DNA of 23,353 bases from Bacillota bacterium. GTDB taxonomy: Bacteria; Bacillota; Clostridia; DSM-8532. Location: positions 1-23,353 of the forward strand of contig JAEYOK010000021.1 in NCBI GenBank assembly GCA_023411795.1, read 5' to 3'. The notes under the pieces were generated by a model, which saw only the letters and a list, made by a program, of their open reading frames with translations, did no database searches and was not told the origin of the DNA. Both the position numbers and the translations under genes were made by a program. This document shows positions 6,612-15,161 of the stretch, in pieces (positions within the stretch are counted from its first letter, which is position 1; every line of letters begins with the position of its first letter).

Positions 6612-8537
6612 ATGAAATATGGATTTGTAAGAGTTGCGGCGGCATCTCCCGAGCTTAGGGTAGCTGACTGTAGCTTTAACAGTAAAAAAATAATTGAGCT
6701 CATTGATGAGGCTAAAAATAATTCTGTCGAGTTTGTTGTCTTTCCCGAATTGTGTGTGACCGGCTATACATGCGGTGACCTGTTCATGAAGGATACACTT
6801 TTAATAGGAGCGAAAAAAGCCCTTCTGGAAATTGCGCAGGCCACTTTGGGGAGTACGCTTATTTCAGTTATAGGACTGCCTCTCATTGTTAACGGCAGGT
6901 ATTATAATTGTGCGGTTGTTCTGCAAAACGGAAAAATACTTGGTATTGTGCCCAAAACCTATCTTCCAAATTATAACGAATTCTATGAAGCCAGATGGTT
7001 TACTGCTGCTGACCAGCTTGATGAAAAGGAAATCAAATTAGGTGATGAAATTGTTCCGGTGGGCACCGACTTAATATTTGAAGCTAGGGATAGAGCAGAA
7101 TTAAAATTCGGCATAGAAATTTGTGAGGATCTTTGGAGCCTGATACCCCCAAGCTGTAATTTGGCTCAGGCCGGAGCCACACTGCTTTTCAATCTGTCGG
7201 CCAGTAATGAGTCGGTCTGTAAGGCTGATTTTCGTAGAGATCTTGTAAAGAGCCAATCATCTCGTTGTGTTGCGGGCTATGTATATTCCTCGGCAAATTG
7301 TTCCGAATCATCAACCGATCTGGTATTCAGCGGTCATCTTTTGATAGCCGAGAACGGTAATGTTTTAAAGGAGTCTGAGAGATTCTATTTTGATAATAAA
7401 ATGGAAATTGCCGATATTGATTTGGACAGGCTAAGCTATAATCGGCGTATTATAGGCCCTTCCAGAAGAAAATCTTGTGCTAAGGATTACAGGGTCATCT
7501 ATTTTGAGCAGTCTAATAATGTCACCCTGGATACTCTTATAAGGTCAATTAATAAGAATCCCTTTATACCACCAAATAGTGCGGACATGGATGCACGATG
7601 CATGGAGATTCTGTCCATGCAGACCTGCGGGCTTATTAAACGTGTCAGTCATACAAAGACCGAGAAGCTTGTTATAGGTATTTCTGGAGGTCTTGATTCC
7701 ACCCTTGCCTTTATTGTAGCTATCAGGTCCATGATAAAGCTGGGGCTTCCTGTTAGCAATGTTCATGCAATTACTATGCCAGGTTTCGGTACTACCGGCA
7801 GAACCTATGATAACTCTGTTAATTTGATTAAGGAGAATGGAGCAACCTTAAAGATTATTGATATTAAGGATGCCTGTCTTAAACATTTTGAAGATATAGG
7901 CCATGACAAGGACATCCATGATGTGACCTATGAAAATGTTCAGGCACGGGAAAGAACACAGATTCTTATGGATTATGCAAATAAAATAGGAGGATTGGTT
8001 ATAGGAACAGGGGATTTATCAGAGTTGGCTCTTGGCTGGTGTACCTATAACGGAGATCATATGTCAATGTACGGAGTCAATGCAGGTATACCAAAGACTC
8101 TAGTGCGTTATATAATTAGGTGGTATGCCGATAATGAAGCCGGTGAGACAATAGGAAAAATTCTTCACGATATACTAGATACACCTGTAAGCCCCGAGCT
8201 TTTACCCCCATCTAAAACAGGACAGATTGCCCAAAAAACTGAGGATATTTTAGGCCCCTATGAGGTCCATGACTTTTTCCTTTTCTATATGCAAAGTTGG
8301 GGCGCGGGTCCTGCCAAGCTGCTGTTTTTAGCTCAGCAAGCTTTTAAAGATCAATATAGCCCGGAACAGCTTAAAAATTGGTTAGTGGTATTCTTCAAAA
8401 GATTTTTCTCGCAACAGTTCAAGCGTTCCTGTTTACCCGACGGGCCAAAGGTTGGGACAGTCTCTCTCTCTCCCAGAGGTGACTGGAGAATGCCAAGTGA
8501 TGCTTCGGTTGAATTATGGCTGGCGGAGCTTGAATGA
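6612..8537 (+). CDS. nadE: Glutamine-dependent NAD+ synthetase
   Basis: Makes NAD+ from nicotinic acid adenine dinucleotide, ATP and glutamine-derived ammonia in the cytoplasm. The N-terminal nitrilase-like glutaminase domain (about 1-300) shows its full catalytic triad: Glu46 in VVFPELCVTGY, Lys115 in VPKTYLPN and Cys171 in GIEICEDLW. The C-terminal synthetase domain begins near 350 with the ATP pyrophosphatase loop SGGLDS (358-363) and carries GTGDLSELALGWCTYNGDHMSMYGVN. At 641 aa it is full length for the two-domain enzyme. The frame is open back to 6516, but ATG 6612 gives the conserved start MKYGFVRVAAASPE, and GGGTGGGTG upstream can serve as the ribosome site. It is monocistronic; its end lies 10 bases from the end of the convergent rRNA methyltransferase gene, with no clear terminator between them. 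Confidence 0.95.
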   Translation: MKYGFVRVAAASPELRVADCSFNSKKIIELIDEAKNNSVEFVVFPELCVTGYTCGDLFMKDTLLIGAKKALLEIAQATLGSTLISVIGLPLIVNGRYYNCAVVLQNGKILGIVPKTYLPNYNEFYEARWFTAADQLDEKEIKLGDEIVPVGTDLIFEARDRAELKFGIEICEDLWSLIPPSCNLAQAGATLLFNLSASNESVCKADFRRDLVKSQSSRCVAGYVYSSANCSESSTDLVFSGHLLIAENGNVLKESERFYFDNKMEIADIDLDRLSYNRRIIGPSRRKSCAKDYRVIYFEQSNNVTLDTLIRSINKNPFIPPNSADMDARCMEILSMQTCGLIKRVSHTKTEKLVIGISGGLDSTLAFIVAIRSMIKLGLPVSNVHAITMPGFGTTGRTYDNSVNLIKENGATLKIIDIKDACLKHFEDIGHDKDIHDVTYENVQARERTQILMDYANKIGGLVIGTGDLSELALGWCTYNGDHMSMYGVNAGIPKTLVRYIIRWYADNEAGETIGKILHDILDTPVSPELLPPSKTGQIAQKTEDILGPYEVHDFFLFYMQSWGAGPAKLLFLAQQAFKDQYSPEQLKNWLVVFFKRFFSQQFKRSCLPDGPKVGTVSLSPRGDWRMPSDASVELWLAELE

Positions 8538-8547
8538 AATTACTTTG

Positions 8548-9393
8548 CTAAGAAAGCTTTAAAGTGTGAATTCCGATGATGAACTCTATTTGAGTTTCAA
8601 GTGATGTTAACTTTTGAAGACGTTCGATACCTTCCTTGGGAGTTTTCCAATAATAAGGTGTCATGGTTAATAAATCAGCTATATCCTCCCGGGTGTGGAT
8701 ACTGATAGTGTCATTAATACGAACCTGATCTTCGCATTTAAAAGATGGGAGCTCAGGTTCTTTTTCATCATTCAGATAAGGCTTGTCATAAAGAACCGAT
8801 TTGAGCCCGTTTAGATGATTTTTACCGGGTATGACAGTTATAAGTAGCCCGCTTTTTTTCATTATTCTGCTGAACTCAGAGTCGGAGGACGGAGCAAAAG
8901 CATTTAATACAAAATCTGTACTATTACTCTCGAAAGGTACCTTAAATAGTGATGCAACGAGAAAACCTATATCCTTATTTCTTCCTGATGCTAAACGGAT
9001 GGCTTCCTTAGATATGTCCATGCCGTAAACAGAGAGCTTTAATGATTTTTCTGAAATGGATTTCTTAATACTATCAGTATAATAACCATCACCGCAGCCT
9101 GCGTCAAAAAGCACATTCTCCTCGTTACCGGAGGATAGTTTTTGTAATAACAAATTACATAACCCTTTAGCTAAGGGCTCATAATATCCTCTGTCAAGGA
9201 ACCTTTTTCTTGCCTTGGCCATTTCTTTATTATCGCCGGGATCTTTACTGTTTTTGTCCTGGGGAAGGAGTAGATTAACATATCCTTTACCCGCTACATC
9301 AAAGCTGTGACGGTTGGAGCAAAGAAGGCTCTGGTTTTCACCAAACAGTTTATTATGGCAAATAGGGCATATAAGGTGTTTAAATTCGTTCAT
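8548..9393 (-). CDS. RlmA-type 23S rRNA (guanine-N1) methyltransferase
   Basis: Predicted to methylate N1 of a guanine in helix 35 of 23S rRNA (G745 or G748 in E. coli numbering) using SAM. The N-terminus carries the zinc-binding site typical of RlmA proteins: Cys9, Cys12, Cys25 and His29. It is followed by GKGYVNLLLPQ and the conserved GDNKEMAKARKRFLDRGYYEPL. The SAM motif is LFDAGCGDGYYTDS, near residue 97. The length of 281 aa is normal. A longer frame begins at 9408, but ATG 9393 has GGAG seven bases upstream and 9408 has none. The gene is divergent from the GH13 gene, with its own promoter between them, and convergent with nadE. Whether it acts like RlmA(I) or RlmA(II) cannot be told from sequence; RlmA(II) members affect sensitivity to tylosin-class antibiotics. 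Confidence 0.88.
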   Translation of the reverse strand: MNEFKHLICPICHNKLFGENQSLLCSNRHSFDVAGKGYVNLLLPQDKNSKDPGDNKEMAKARKRFLDRGYYEPLAKGLCNLLLQKLSSGNEENVLFDAGCGDGYYTDSIKKSISEKSLKLSVYGMDISKEAIRLASGRNKDIGFLVASLFKVPFESNSTDFVLNAFAPSSDSEFSRIMKKSGLLITVIPGKNHLNGLKSVLYDKPYLNDEKEPELPSFKCEDQVRINDTISIHTREDIADLLTMTPYYWKTPKEGIERLQKLTSLETQIEFIIGIHTLKLS

Positions 9394-9425
9394 AGAAAGC
9401 TCCAGCATAAATCATACTTTATGTG

Positions 9426-9454
9426 ATTATACCCCAGTATAAGCAGTTTAGCAA
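9426..9454 (-). promoter_or_regulatory. Sigma-A promoter of the rRNA methyltransferase gene
   Basis: On the minus strand TTGCTA (9454-9449) and TATAAT (9431-9426) are 17 bases apart. The predicted start near 9419 would leave almost no leader for an ATG at 9408, which favours the ATG at 9393. Confidence 0.6.
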
Positions 9455-9473
9455 ACATACAGATGCCCTTGCG

Positions 9474-9502
9474 TTGACATATTAAAATTTGGTATATATA
9501 AT
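9474..9502 (+). promoter_or_regulatory. Consensus sigma-A promoter of the GH13 gene
   Basis: TTGACA (9474-9479) and TATAAT (9497-9502) are exact consensus boxes with a 17-base spacer. They lie 62 bases upstream of the ATG and 20 bases from the divergent promoter on the other strand. No catabolite-control (cre) site is obvious in the 155-base gap. Confidence 0.85.
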
Positions 9503-9563
9503 CATAACCGGGATAACTAAGGGATTTTAATTATATTTTGAAATAAAGAAAAGAGTTGATAAT

Positions 9564-11453
9564 ATGAGTTGGCTTCAAAGCATCTATTCGGATACCAGCG
9601 AGAATTTTGTATCCAACCCGCTTCCCAAAATTACGGAGGAAGTAAAAATAAGGATCAGAATCTGGAAGGATGCACCTGTTACGAAAGTAATTCTGCGCTA
9701 TATTTCCAACGGAACTGACAAATATAGTCCTATGGCTTTGGAAAGCTCAGATGATATCTTTAATTACTATGTAACCGGAATTAAAATAACCGAGTCCCAG
9801 ATTCACTATCATTTTATGATTGGAACAGATACTAATGTATATTATTACAATCAGCTGGAAGTTACAGATTACTATCCTACAGAGGATCATGATTTCAGGA
9901 TTCTTGCAGATTATCAGTCACCGGAATGGGTAAAGAGTTCGGTTTTTTATCAGATTTTCCCTGACCGTTTCTATAATGGCAATGAGGACAATGACGTTCA
10001 AGATGGAGAATATTTCTTTGATGGACATGCCACTTCTAAAAAGTCATGGAATCAGATACCGGGTAAGTATGAAGAAGCACACTGCCTTGACTTCTTTGGG
10101 GGTGACCTTGAAGGGGTTAAGAAGAAGATCCCTTATTTAAAAGCTCTGGGTGTTAACGGTGTCTATATTAACCCGATTTTCAGAGCCGCCACACACCACA
10201 AATATGATTGTGTAGACTATTTTAACGTCGATCCTCACTTTGGAGGAAACAAGGCTCTTGCGGAATTAGCCGAGGCACTTCATGAAAATAACATGAGAAT
10301 AATTATTGACACATCAATAAACCATACGGGTACTGCCCACAAATGGTTTAATATGGACGGAGAGTTTTTTGACAAGAGTATAGGTGCCTATAATAATCCC
10401 GATGCCCCTGAAAGGTCCTTCTACTTTTTTGATGAAAATAATGAATATGACGCCTGGTTTGGTGTCAAAACCCTTCCAACATTGAATTATGGTTCCGAGG
10501 CCTTGAGGCAGATTATTTATAAGTCCGATGATTCAGTGGTGAAAAAATGGCTCAAGGAACCTTATTGTATTGACGGCTGGCGGTTTGATGTCGCATTCTG
10601 CATGGCCAGAAAAGATGAAGACCAGTTTCATCATGAAGTATGGCCTGAAATACGTGAAAGCGTAAAAGAGATTAATGAGAAAGCCTATATTCTTTGTGAG
10701 CATTGGACTGATTACTTAGAGTTTATGGGCGGCAATGAATGGGATGCATCCATGAATTATTTCGGGTTCGCACGCCCTGCCCGCCTTTTTGCAGGTGTTC
10801 ATGACATCTTTGTTAAGAGGCTTGCTTGTTACGGAATTACGCAGGCACCGGCAAATGCAAAGCAAATTGCAAGAATATTCATGCAGCATCTTGCCAGAAT
10901 TCCATATGAGATGGCTTTACTACAATATAATCTTATCGACAGCCATGATGTATATCGGCTACATAATGATCCCTATGTAACCTTCGGCAGGTATTGCGGT
11001 GCTGTCATGATGATGTTTACTTTCCCCGGAACCCCGAATATCTATTATGGTAATGAAGTGGGAATAGACGGGTACATTGAAAGTGATGAGGGCTTCAGAT
11101 ACCCGATGGTATGGGATGAAGATAAACAAAACAAGGAATACTATAAACTGTATCAGACACTATCCCATCTGAAATTAACTGAGAAAGCTCTTCAAACTGG
11201 CGGCTTCAAAATCCTCTATGCCGATGATACCGTTTTATCCTATGCACGGTTTACGCTGGATAAAGCCTACATACTTGTGGCTTCAATGGACAGTCTTAGA
11301 GCAGAAGTGTCAATTCCCGCGAATACTATTGGGCTAAAACAATCCTCTTCAATCAGTGAAGTTTTTGGAAACGGACAAATAACTAATGCTAACGGTATTC
11401 TAAATATAAAGCTTAAGCCTGAAGAGAGCCTACTTATTGAATGCGTGCTATAG
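9564..11453 (+). CDS. GH13 cyclomaltodextrinase/neopullulanase-type glucosidase
   Basis: Hydrolyses alpha-1,4 (possibly alpha-1,6) bonds in maltodextrins, cyclodextrins or pullulan fragments. The N-terminal 115 residues form a beta-rich CBM34-like domain, followed by the (beta/alpha)8 barrel starting at SVFYQIFPDRF (about 131). The GH13 conserved regions are visible: DTSINHTG (region I); GWRFDVA with nucleophile Asp342 (region II); ILCEHWTD with acid/base Glu379 (region III); and DSHDVYR with Asp462 (region IV). HHKYDCVDYFNVDPHFGG is typical of the neopullulanase/cyclomaltodextrinase subfamily. A beta-sandwich C-domain closes the 629-aa protein. There is no signal peptide, so it acts in the cytoplasm on imported dextrins or glycogen. 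The ribosome site (AAAGAG) is modest. It is monocistronic. Substrate preference within the subfamily cannot be fixed from sequence. Confidence 0.9.
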   Translation: MSWLQSIYSDTSENFVSNPLPKITEEVKIRIRIWKDAPVTKVILRYISNGTDKYSPMALESSDDIFNYYVTGIKITESQIHYHFMIGTDTNVYYYNQLEVTDYYPTEDHDFRILADYQSPEWVKSSVFYQIFPDRFYNGNEDNDVQDGEYFFDGHATSKKSWNQIPGKYEEAHCLDFFGGDLEGVKKKIPYLKALGVNGVYINPIFRAATHHKYDCVDYFNVDPHFGGNKALAELAEALHENNMRIIIDTSINHTGTAHKWFNMDGEFFDKSIGAYNNPDAPERSFYFFDENNEYDAWFGVKTLPTLNYGSEALRQIIYKSDDSVVKKWLKEPYCIDGWRFDVAFCMARKDEDQFHHEVWPEIRESVKEINEKAYILCEHWTDYLEFMGGNEWDASMNYFGFARPARLFAGVHDIFVKRLACYGITQAPANAKQIARIFMQHLARIPYEMALLQYNLIDSHDVYRLHNDPYVTFGRYCGAVMMMFTFPGTPNIYYGNEVGIDGYIESDEGFRYPMVWDEDKQNKEYYKLYQTLSHLKLTEKALQTGGFKILYADDTVLSYARFTLDKAYILVASMDSLRAEVSIPANTIGLKQSSSISEVFGNGQITNANGILNIKLKPEESLLIECVL

Positions 11454-11496
11454 AAGAAGTAGAGCAGCACTAAGGGTGGTCTACAAATACATAGCG

Positions 11497-11526
11497 TTGA
11501 CATTATAAAAACTTGCATTGTATAAT
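11497..11526 (+). promoter_or_regulatory. Sigma-A promoter of the proS T-box operon
   Basis: TTGACA (11497-11502) and TATAAT (11521-11526) are separated by 18 bases. Transcription would begin near 11533, just before the first T-box helix. Confidence 0.85.
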
Positions 11527-11539
11527 TAGGTAATATTTA

Positions 11540-11798
11540 AATAACCGTCGATGAAGGGAATGTGAAGGTTGAACAAGCATAAAGAGAGGGAGCCATATGG
11601 TGAGAGGTTCTTATGCTATATATCTTCGTCCCACCCCCAAGACTTAAGGCCGATGAGGTCTACGCTTGTCCCGATAAAGACTAAAAGCCGGGTTAGTGAA
11701 TCTTAGAGCGGTTTGTTTAACCGACCAGATGATGACTAGCCAATTAGGGTGGTACCGCGGAAGATTTATATCCGTCCCAGTTTTGGGGCGGATTTTTT
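11540..11798 (+). promoter_or_regulatory. T-box leader (proline), controlling both proS genes
   Basis: The antiterminator signature AGGGTGGTACCGCGG lies at 11746-11760, and a U-tailed terminator follows. Stem I is recognisable. AGCATAA (11577-11583) pairs with TTATGCT (11611-11617) and encloses the AG-rich bulge and GGTGAGAGG distal region. Below it, GAAG (11564-11567) pairs with CTTC (11624-11627), and GGG (11556-11558) pairs with the C5 run (11634-11638). The 3' side of the internal loop between these helices is GTCCCA (11628-11633), so the specifier is probably CCC (11630-11632) or CCA (11631-11633), both proline codons. Stem III is CGGTT/AACCG (11709-11723). Uncharged tRNA-Pro should stabilise the antiterminator and switch on the downstream genes. 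The specifier frame is my manual folding. Confidence 0.92.
11770..11798 (+). terminator. Regulated terminator of the T-box leader
   Basis: ATCCGTCCC (11770-11778) pairs with GGGGCGGAT (11785-11793), with one G-U pair and an AGTTTT loop, followed by T6. It competes with the antiterminator formed by the T-box bulge. Confidence 0.9.
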
Positions 11799-11849
11799 GC
11801 TTGTTATAATAAGTAGCGTTTCAGGATACAGCTGTTAAAGAGGTTAAGT

Positions 11850-13586
11850 ATGTATTTTTCAAAGATGTTTTTACCCACATTAAGAGAAGTTCCGTCCGAA
11901 GCCGAAATAATGAGCCATAAGCTGATGCTTAGGGCCGGATTGATACGCAAACTGGCATCGGGTATATACTCGTTTCTGCCATTAGGGCTTCGTGTGCTTA
12001 AAAAGATTGAACAGGTGGTCAGAGAAGAGATGGATAGAGCCGGGGCACAGGAGCTGTTAATGTCGGCTCTACTGCCCGCCGAAAGCTATCGTGAATCAGG
12101 CCGGTGGGAGGTTTTCGGACCTGAAATGTTCAGACTTAAGGATCGCAATGACAGGGAATTCTGTCTCGGACCTACCCATGAAGAGATTTTCACAGAGACT
12201 GTAAAGAATGGAATCCGCTCTTATCGGGGGTTACCGGTTACATTGTATCAGATACAGACAAAATACCGTGATGAAATACGTCCCAGGTTTGGTGTTATGC
12301 GTTCCCGGGAGTTTATAATGAAGGATGCCTACAGCTTTGACCGTGATGAAGCAGGTCTTGACCTTTCATATAGTCAAATGGCGAAAGCTTATCGACGGAT
12401 TTTTTACCGTTTGGGCCTTGATTATAAAGTTGTTGAAGCGGATTCCGGTGCTATGGGCGGGTCAGGATCTCAGGAATTCATGGTCATATCAGATATTGGT
12501 GAAGACGGGATAGCCTATTGTGAAGCTTGTGGCTACGGGGCCAATGAAGAGAAGGCAGGTTGCCCGCCGCACAAAAACCCAATAGCTGAAGAAGAATTGC
12601 CAAAAGATAAAATATTTACTCCCCATATTCATACTATTTCAGAACTGACCGGATTTTTGGGCTGTGATGCAACCAAAGTGGCTAAAACTTTAATTTACAA
12701 AGCTGACGATAATCTTGTTGCGGCAATGGTCAGAGGTGACAGGGAATTAAATGAGGTTAAGCTGAAAAACGTGCTTGGTTGTACGGAATTAGAAATGGCA
12801 GATGCTGAAAGTGTTTGCTTCGTGACCGGTGCCGAGGTAGGATTTGCAGGTCCTATCGGACTTAAAATCAGGATTATAGCTGACCATGAAGTGGCTCAGG
12901 GTAAAAACCTTGTGGTAGGTGCCAATGAAACAGACTATCATATTATAAATGTGAATATGGGAAGGGACTTCATAGCAGAAGTTTATGATATTAGAAGCAT
13001 AGCTGCAGGAGATGTTTGTCCGTGCTGCGACCATAAAATCAGCCTTGCCAGAGGAGTTGAAGTTGGACACATTTTCAAGCTCGGCACCAAATATGCAAAG
13101 GCGTTGAATTGCAATTATTCAGATGAAGATGGAAATGAGAAACCAATGGTTATGGGGTGCTACGGCATAGGCATCAATAGATCTATGGCGGCTGTAATAG
13201 AGCAGTACCATGATGAAAACGGAATTATATGGCATATGGAGATTGCTCCATACCATGTCATAATAGTACCTGTAAATGTTTTGGATGAAACAGTTATGAA
13301 GATATCCGAGGATATGTATAATAAACTTGAACAAGCCGGAGTTGAAGTTATTCTGGACGACAGGAATGAAAGAGCCGGAGTGAAATTCATGGATGCAGAT
13401 CTTATCGGTATTCCCATAAGAATAAATGTTGGAAGAAAGGCTGCCGAAGGAATTGTTGAATACAAGTCCAGAGGGGGCAAAGATGCTTTAAACCTCACAG
13501 TAAATGAGGCGATTGAAAAAATACTGGCTGAAATTGCAGCTACTCATAAAATAAAAATGGAGGAGAACATTAATGGCAAAGGATAA
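11850..13586 (+). CDS. proS: Prolyl-tRNA synthetase, bacterial type with editing domain
   Basis: Charges tRNA-Pro with proline. This is the long bacterial form of 578 aa. Class II motif 1 lies in the first 100 residues (ASGIYSFLPLGLRVLKKIEQVV). Motif 2 is YRDEIRPRFGVMRSREFIMKDAYSF (about 140-164), and motif 3 is in the MGCYGIGINRSMAAVIEQ segment (about 433-450). Between motifs 2 and 3 sits the INS editing domain (about 225-400), with VAKTLIYK including Lys279 and the VRGDRELNEVKL segment, the hallmarks of a domain that clears Ala-tRNA-Pro. The anticodon-binding domain occupies the C-terminus (YHVIIVPVN onward). AAAGAGG precedes the ATG. It is the first gene after the T-box. Its last 14 bases overlap the second proS in another frame. 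Confidence 0.95.
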   Translation: MYFSKMFLPTLREVPSEAEIMSHKLMLRAGLIRKLASGIYSFLPLGLRVLKKIEQVVREEMDRAGAQELLMSALLPAESYRESGRWEVFGPEMFRLKDRNDREFCLGPTHEEIFTETVKNGIRSYRGLPVTLYQIQTKYRDEIRPRFGVMRSREFIMKDAYSFDRDEAGLDLSYSQMAKAYRRIFYRLGLDYKVVEADSGAMGGSGSQEFMVISDIGEDGIAYCEACGYGANEEKAGCPPHKNPIAEEELPKDKIFTPHIHTISELTGFLGCDATKVAKTLIYKADDNLVAAMVRGDRELNEVKLKNVLGCTELEMADAESVCFVTGAEVGFAGPIGLKIRIIADHEVAQGKNLVVGANETDYHIINVNMGRDFIAEVYDIRSIAAGDVCPCCDHKISLARGVEVGHIFKLGTKYAKALNCNYSDEDGNEKPMVMGCYGIGINRSMAAVIEQYHDENGIIWHMEIAPYHVIIVPVNVLDETVMKISEDMYNKLEQAGVEVILDDRNERAGVKFMDADLIGIPIRINVGRKAAEGIVEYKSRGGKDALNLTVNEAIEKILAEIAATHKIKMEENINGKG

Positions 13587-15009
13587 AAAGCTCGTTGAAG
13601 CAATCACATCTATGGAGGAAGACTTTGCACGGTGGTATACCGATATCGTCAAGAAGGCTGATTTGGTTGAATATGCCAGTGTGAAGGGATGTATGATAGT
13701 TCGCCCCTATGGTTACGCCATATGGGAACTGATTCAAAAGGAACTGGACAGGCGGTTTAAAGAGACAGGGCATGAAAATGTTTATATGCCGATGTTTATT
13801 CCCGAGAGCCTTCTTCAAAAGGAGAAGGATCATGTTGAGGGTTTTGCCCCTGAAGTTGCCTGGGTAACCCATGGAGGAAGCGATAAACTGGCCGAGCGCC
13901 TTTGTGTGCGCCCGACATCGGAGACCTTGTTCTGCGACCATTATAAGGATATCGTCCAATCCTACAGAGACTTACCCAAGCTATATAATCAATGGTGTTC
14001 GGTTGTCAGATGGGAAAAGACAACACGGCCTTTCCTGCGCTCGGTGGAATTCCTCTGGCAGGAAGGACACACAGTTCATGCAACACCGGAGGACGCACAG
14101 GAAGAGACAATTCGTATGCTGAATATCTATGCTTCCTTCTGTGAAGAGATTTTGGCAATTCCGGTAATAAAGGGCCAAAAGACCGAGAAGGAGAAGTTTG
14201 CAGGTGCTAAAGCCACATACACCATAGAAAGTCTTATGCATGACGGAAAGGCGTTGCAATCGGGTACTTCCCATAATTTTGGGGATGGCTTTGCAAAAGC
14301 TTTTGGAATTCAGTACCTAGATAAGGATAACCAGCTTAAGTATGCCCATCAGACTTCCTGGGGAATGAGTACCCGCCTTATAGGTGCAATCATTATGGTT
14401 CACGGGGATGATTCAGGCCTTGTACTACCACCGAGAGTTGCTCCTGTTCAGGTTTTCATTGTTCCTGTGCAACAGAATGTGGAAGGGGTATTGGATAAAG
14501 CTTACGAACTAAAAGAGCGTCTTTCAAAGGTTTGTCGGGTTAAAATAGACGATTCTGATAAAATGCCCGGTTGGAAATACTCAGAACATGAGATGAGGGG
14601 TGTACCTCTTCGCCTTGAGGTGGGACCTAAGGATATTGAGAAGAACCAGGTTGTTTTGGTTAAGCGTGAAAACAGAGAGAAGCTTTTCGTTTCTATGGAT
14701 GAACTGGAAACAACTGTTCCTGAAGTTCTGGAAGGGATTCAGACATCGCTTTATAATAAGGCTCTCATTATGAGAAATTCTAAGACATTTAAAGCTACCA
14801 CAATGGAAGAGATGGAAAATATCCTCAATGACACTCAGGGCTTTATAAAGGCAATGTGGTGTGGAGATGCCGAATGTGAGAAGGCAATCAAGGATAAAAT
14901 GGCTGCAACTGCCCGTTGTATCCCATTTGAACAGGAAAAGATAAGTGAAAAATGTGTTTGCTGCGGTAAGGAAGCCAAACATATGGTTTACTGGGGCAGA
15001 GCATATTAA
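13573..15009 (+). CDS. proS: Prolyl-tRNA synthetase, archaeal/eukaryote type
   Basis: A second prolyl-tRNA synthetase from the other evolutionary branch (478 aa, no INS editing domain). Recognised by RPTSETLFCDHY, the motif 2 block VVRWEKTTRPFLRSVEFLWQ, motif 3 GMSTRLIGAIIMVHGDDSG with LVLPPRVAPVQVFIVPV after it, and the C-terminal zinc-binding-like domain containing CGDAEC and CVCCG and ending WGRAY, which is diagnostic of this type. ATGGAGGAGAAC within the end of the first gene supplies the ribosome site; the ATG lies 14 bases upstream of that gene's end, so the two are translationally coupled and share the T-box. Members of this type can misactivate cysteine or alanine and lack their own editing domain. 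Both copies look intact. Division of labour between them is unknown. Confidence 0.95.
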   Translation: MAKDKKLVEAITSMEEDFARWYTDIVKKADLVEYASVKGCMIVRPYGYAIWELIQKELDRRFKETGHENVYMPMFIPESLLQKEKDHVEGFAPEVAWVTHGGSDKLAERLCVRPTSETLFCDHYKDIVQSYRDLPKLYNQWCSVVRWEKTTRPFLRSVEFLWQEGHTVHATPEDAQEETIRMLNIYASFCEEILAIPVIKGQKTEKEKFAGAKATYTIESLMHDGKALQSGTSHNFGDGFAKAFGIQYLDKDNQLKYAHQTSWGMSTRLIGAIIMVHGDDSGLVLPPRVAPVQVFIVPVQQNVEGVLDKAYELKERLSKVCRVKIDDSDKMPGWKYSEHEMRGVPLRLEVGPKDIEKNQVVLVKRENREKLFVSMDELETTVPEVLEGIQTSLYNKALIMRNSKTFKATTMEEMENILNDTQGFIKAMWCGDAECEKAIKDKMAATARCIPFEQEKISEKCVCCGKEAKHMVYWGRAY

Positions 15010-15044
15010 GCCTCACAAAGCATGACCAAGAAGCTAATTCTTAA

Positions 15045-15080
15045 AAAGTGTCATAAGTTTTCGAACTTATGGCACTTTTA
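15045..15080 (+). terminator. Terminator of the proS operon, UUCG tetraloop
   Basis: AAAGTGTCATAAGTT (15045-15059) pairs over 15 bases with AACTTATGGCACTTT (15064-15078), with one G-U pair. The loop is TTCG, a very stable tetraloop, and a short T tail follows. Confidence 0.88.
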
Positions 15081-15129
15081 TTGCATATAAACTGTAATTT
15101 TTTGAGGACATCTATTTAATTAGGGTAAA

Positions 15130-15135
15130 TATAAT
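15130..15135 (+). promoter_or_regulatory. Candidate -10 box of the signalling operon
   Basis: A perfect TATAAT lies 26 bases before the chosen start at 15162. The -35 region is poor (GACATC at 17 bases). The operon lies directly after a strong terminator, so a promoter is needed in this gap, possibly an activated one. Confidence 0.4.
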
Positions 15136-15161
15136 TAATGAATTTAATAAGGTGGTCAAAG

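Noticed and set aside
6440..6703. Minus-strand open frame of 87 codons overlapping the start of nadE
   Set aside because: The end HAPGSEMAIHAP comes from the near-repeat in the spacer, and the remainder is opposite nadE. No ribosome site or family recognised.
8538..8570. Possible bidirectional terminator between nadE and the rRNA methyltransferase gene
   Set aside because: ACTTT and AAAGT can pair but the inner stem is broken and there is no T-run outside the genes, so the support is too weak.
13160..13959. Several minus-strand open frames across the two proS genes
   Set aside because: They are opposite well-conserved synthetase coding sequence, have no recognisable domain and no suitable starts.
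15138..15161. Earlier ATG for the REC-kinase gene
   Set aside because: It lies three bases after the TATAAT box, so it would be outside or at the very start of the transcript; ATG 15162 has a good ribosome site.
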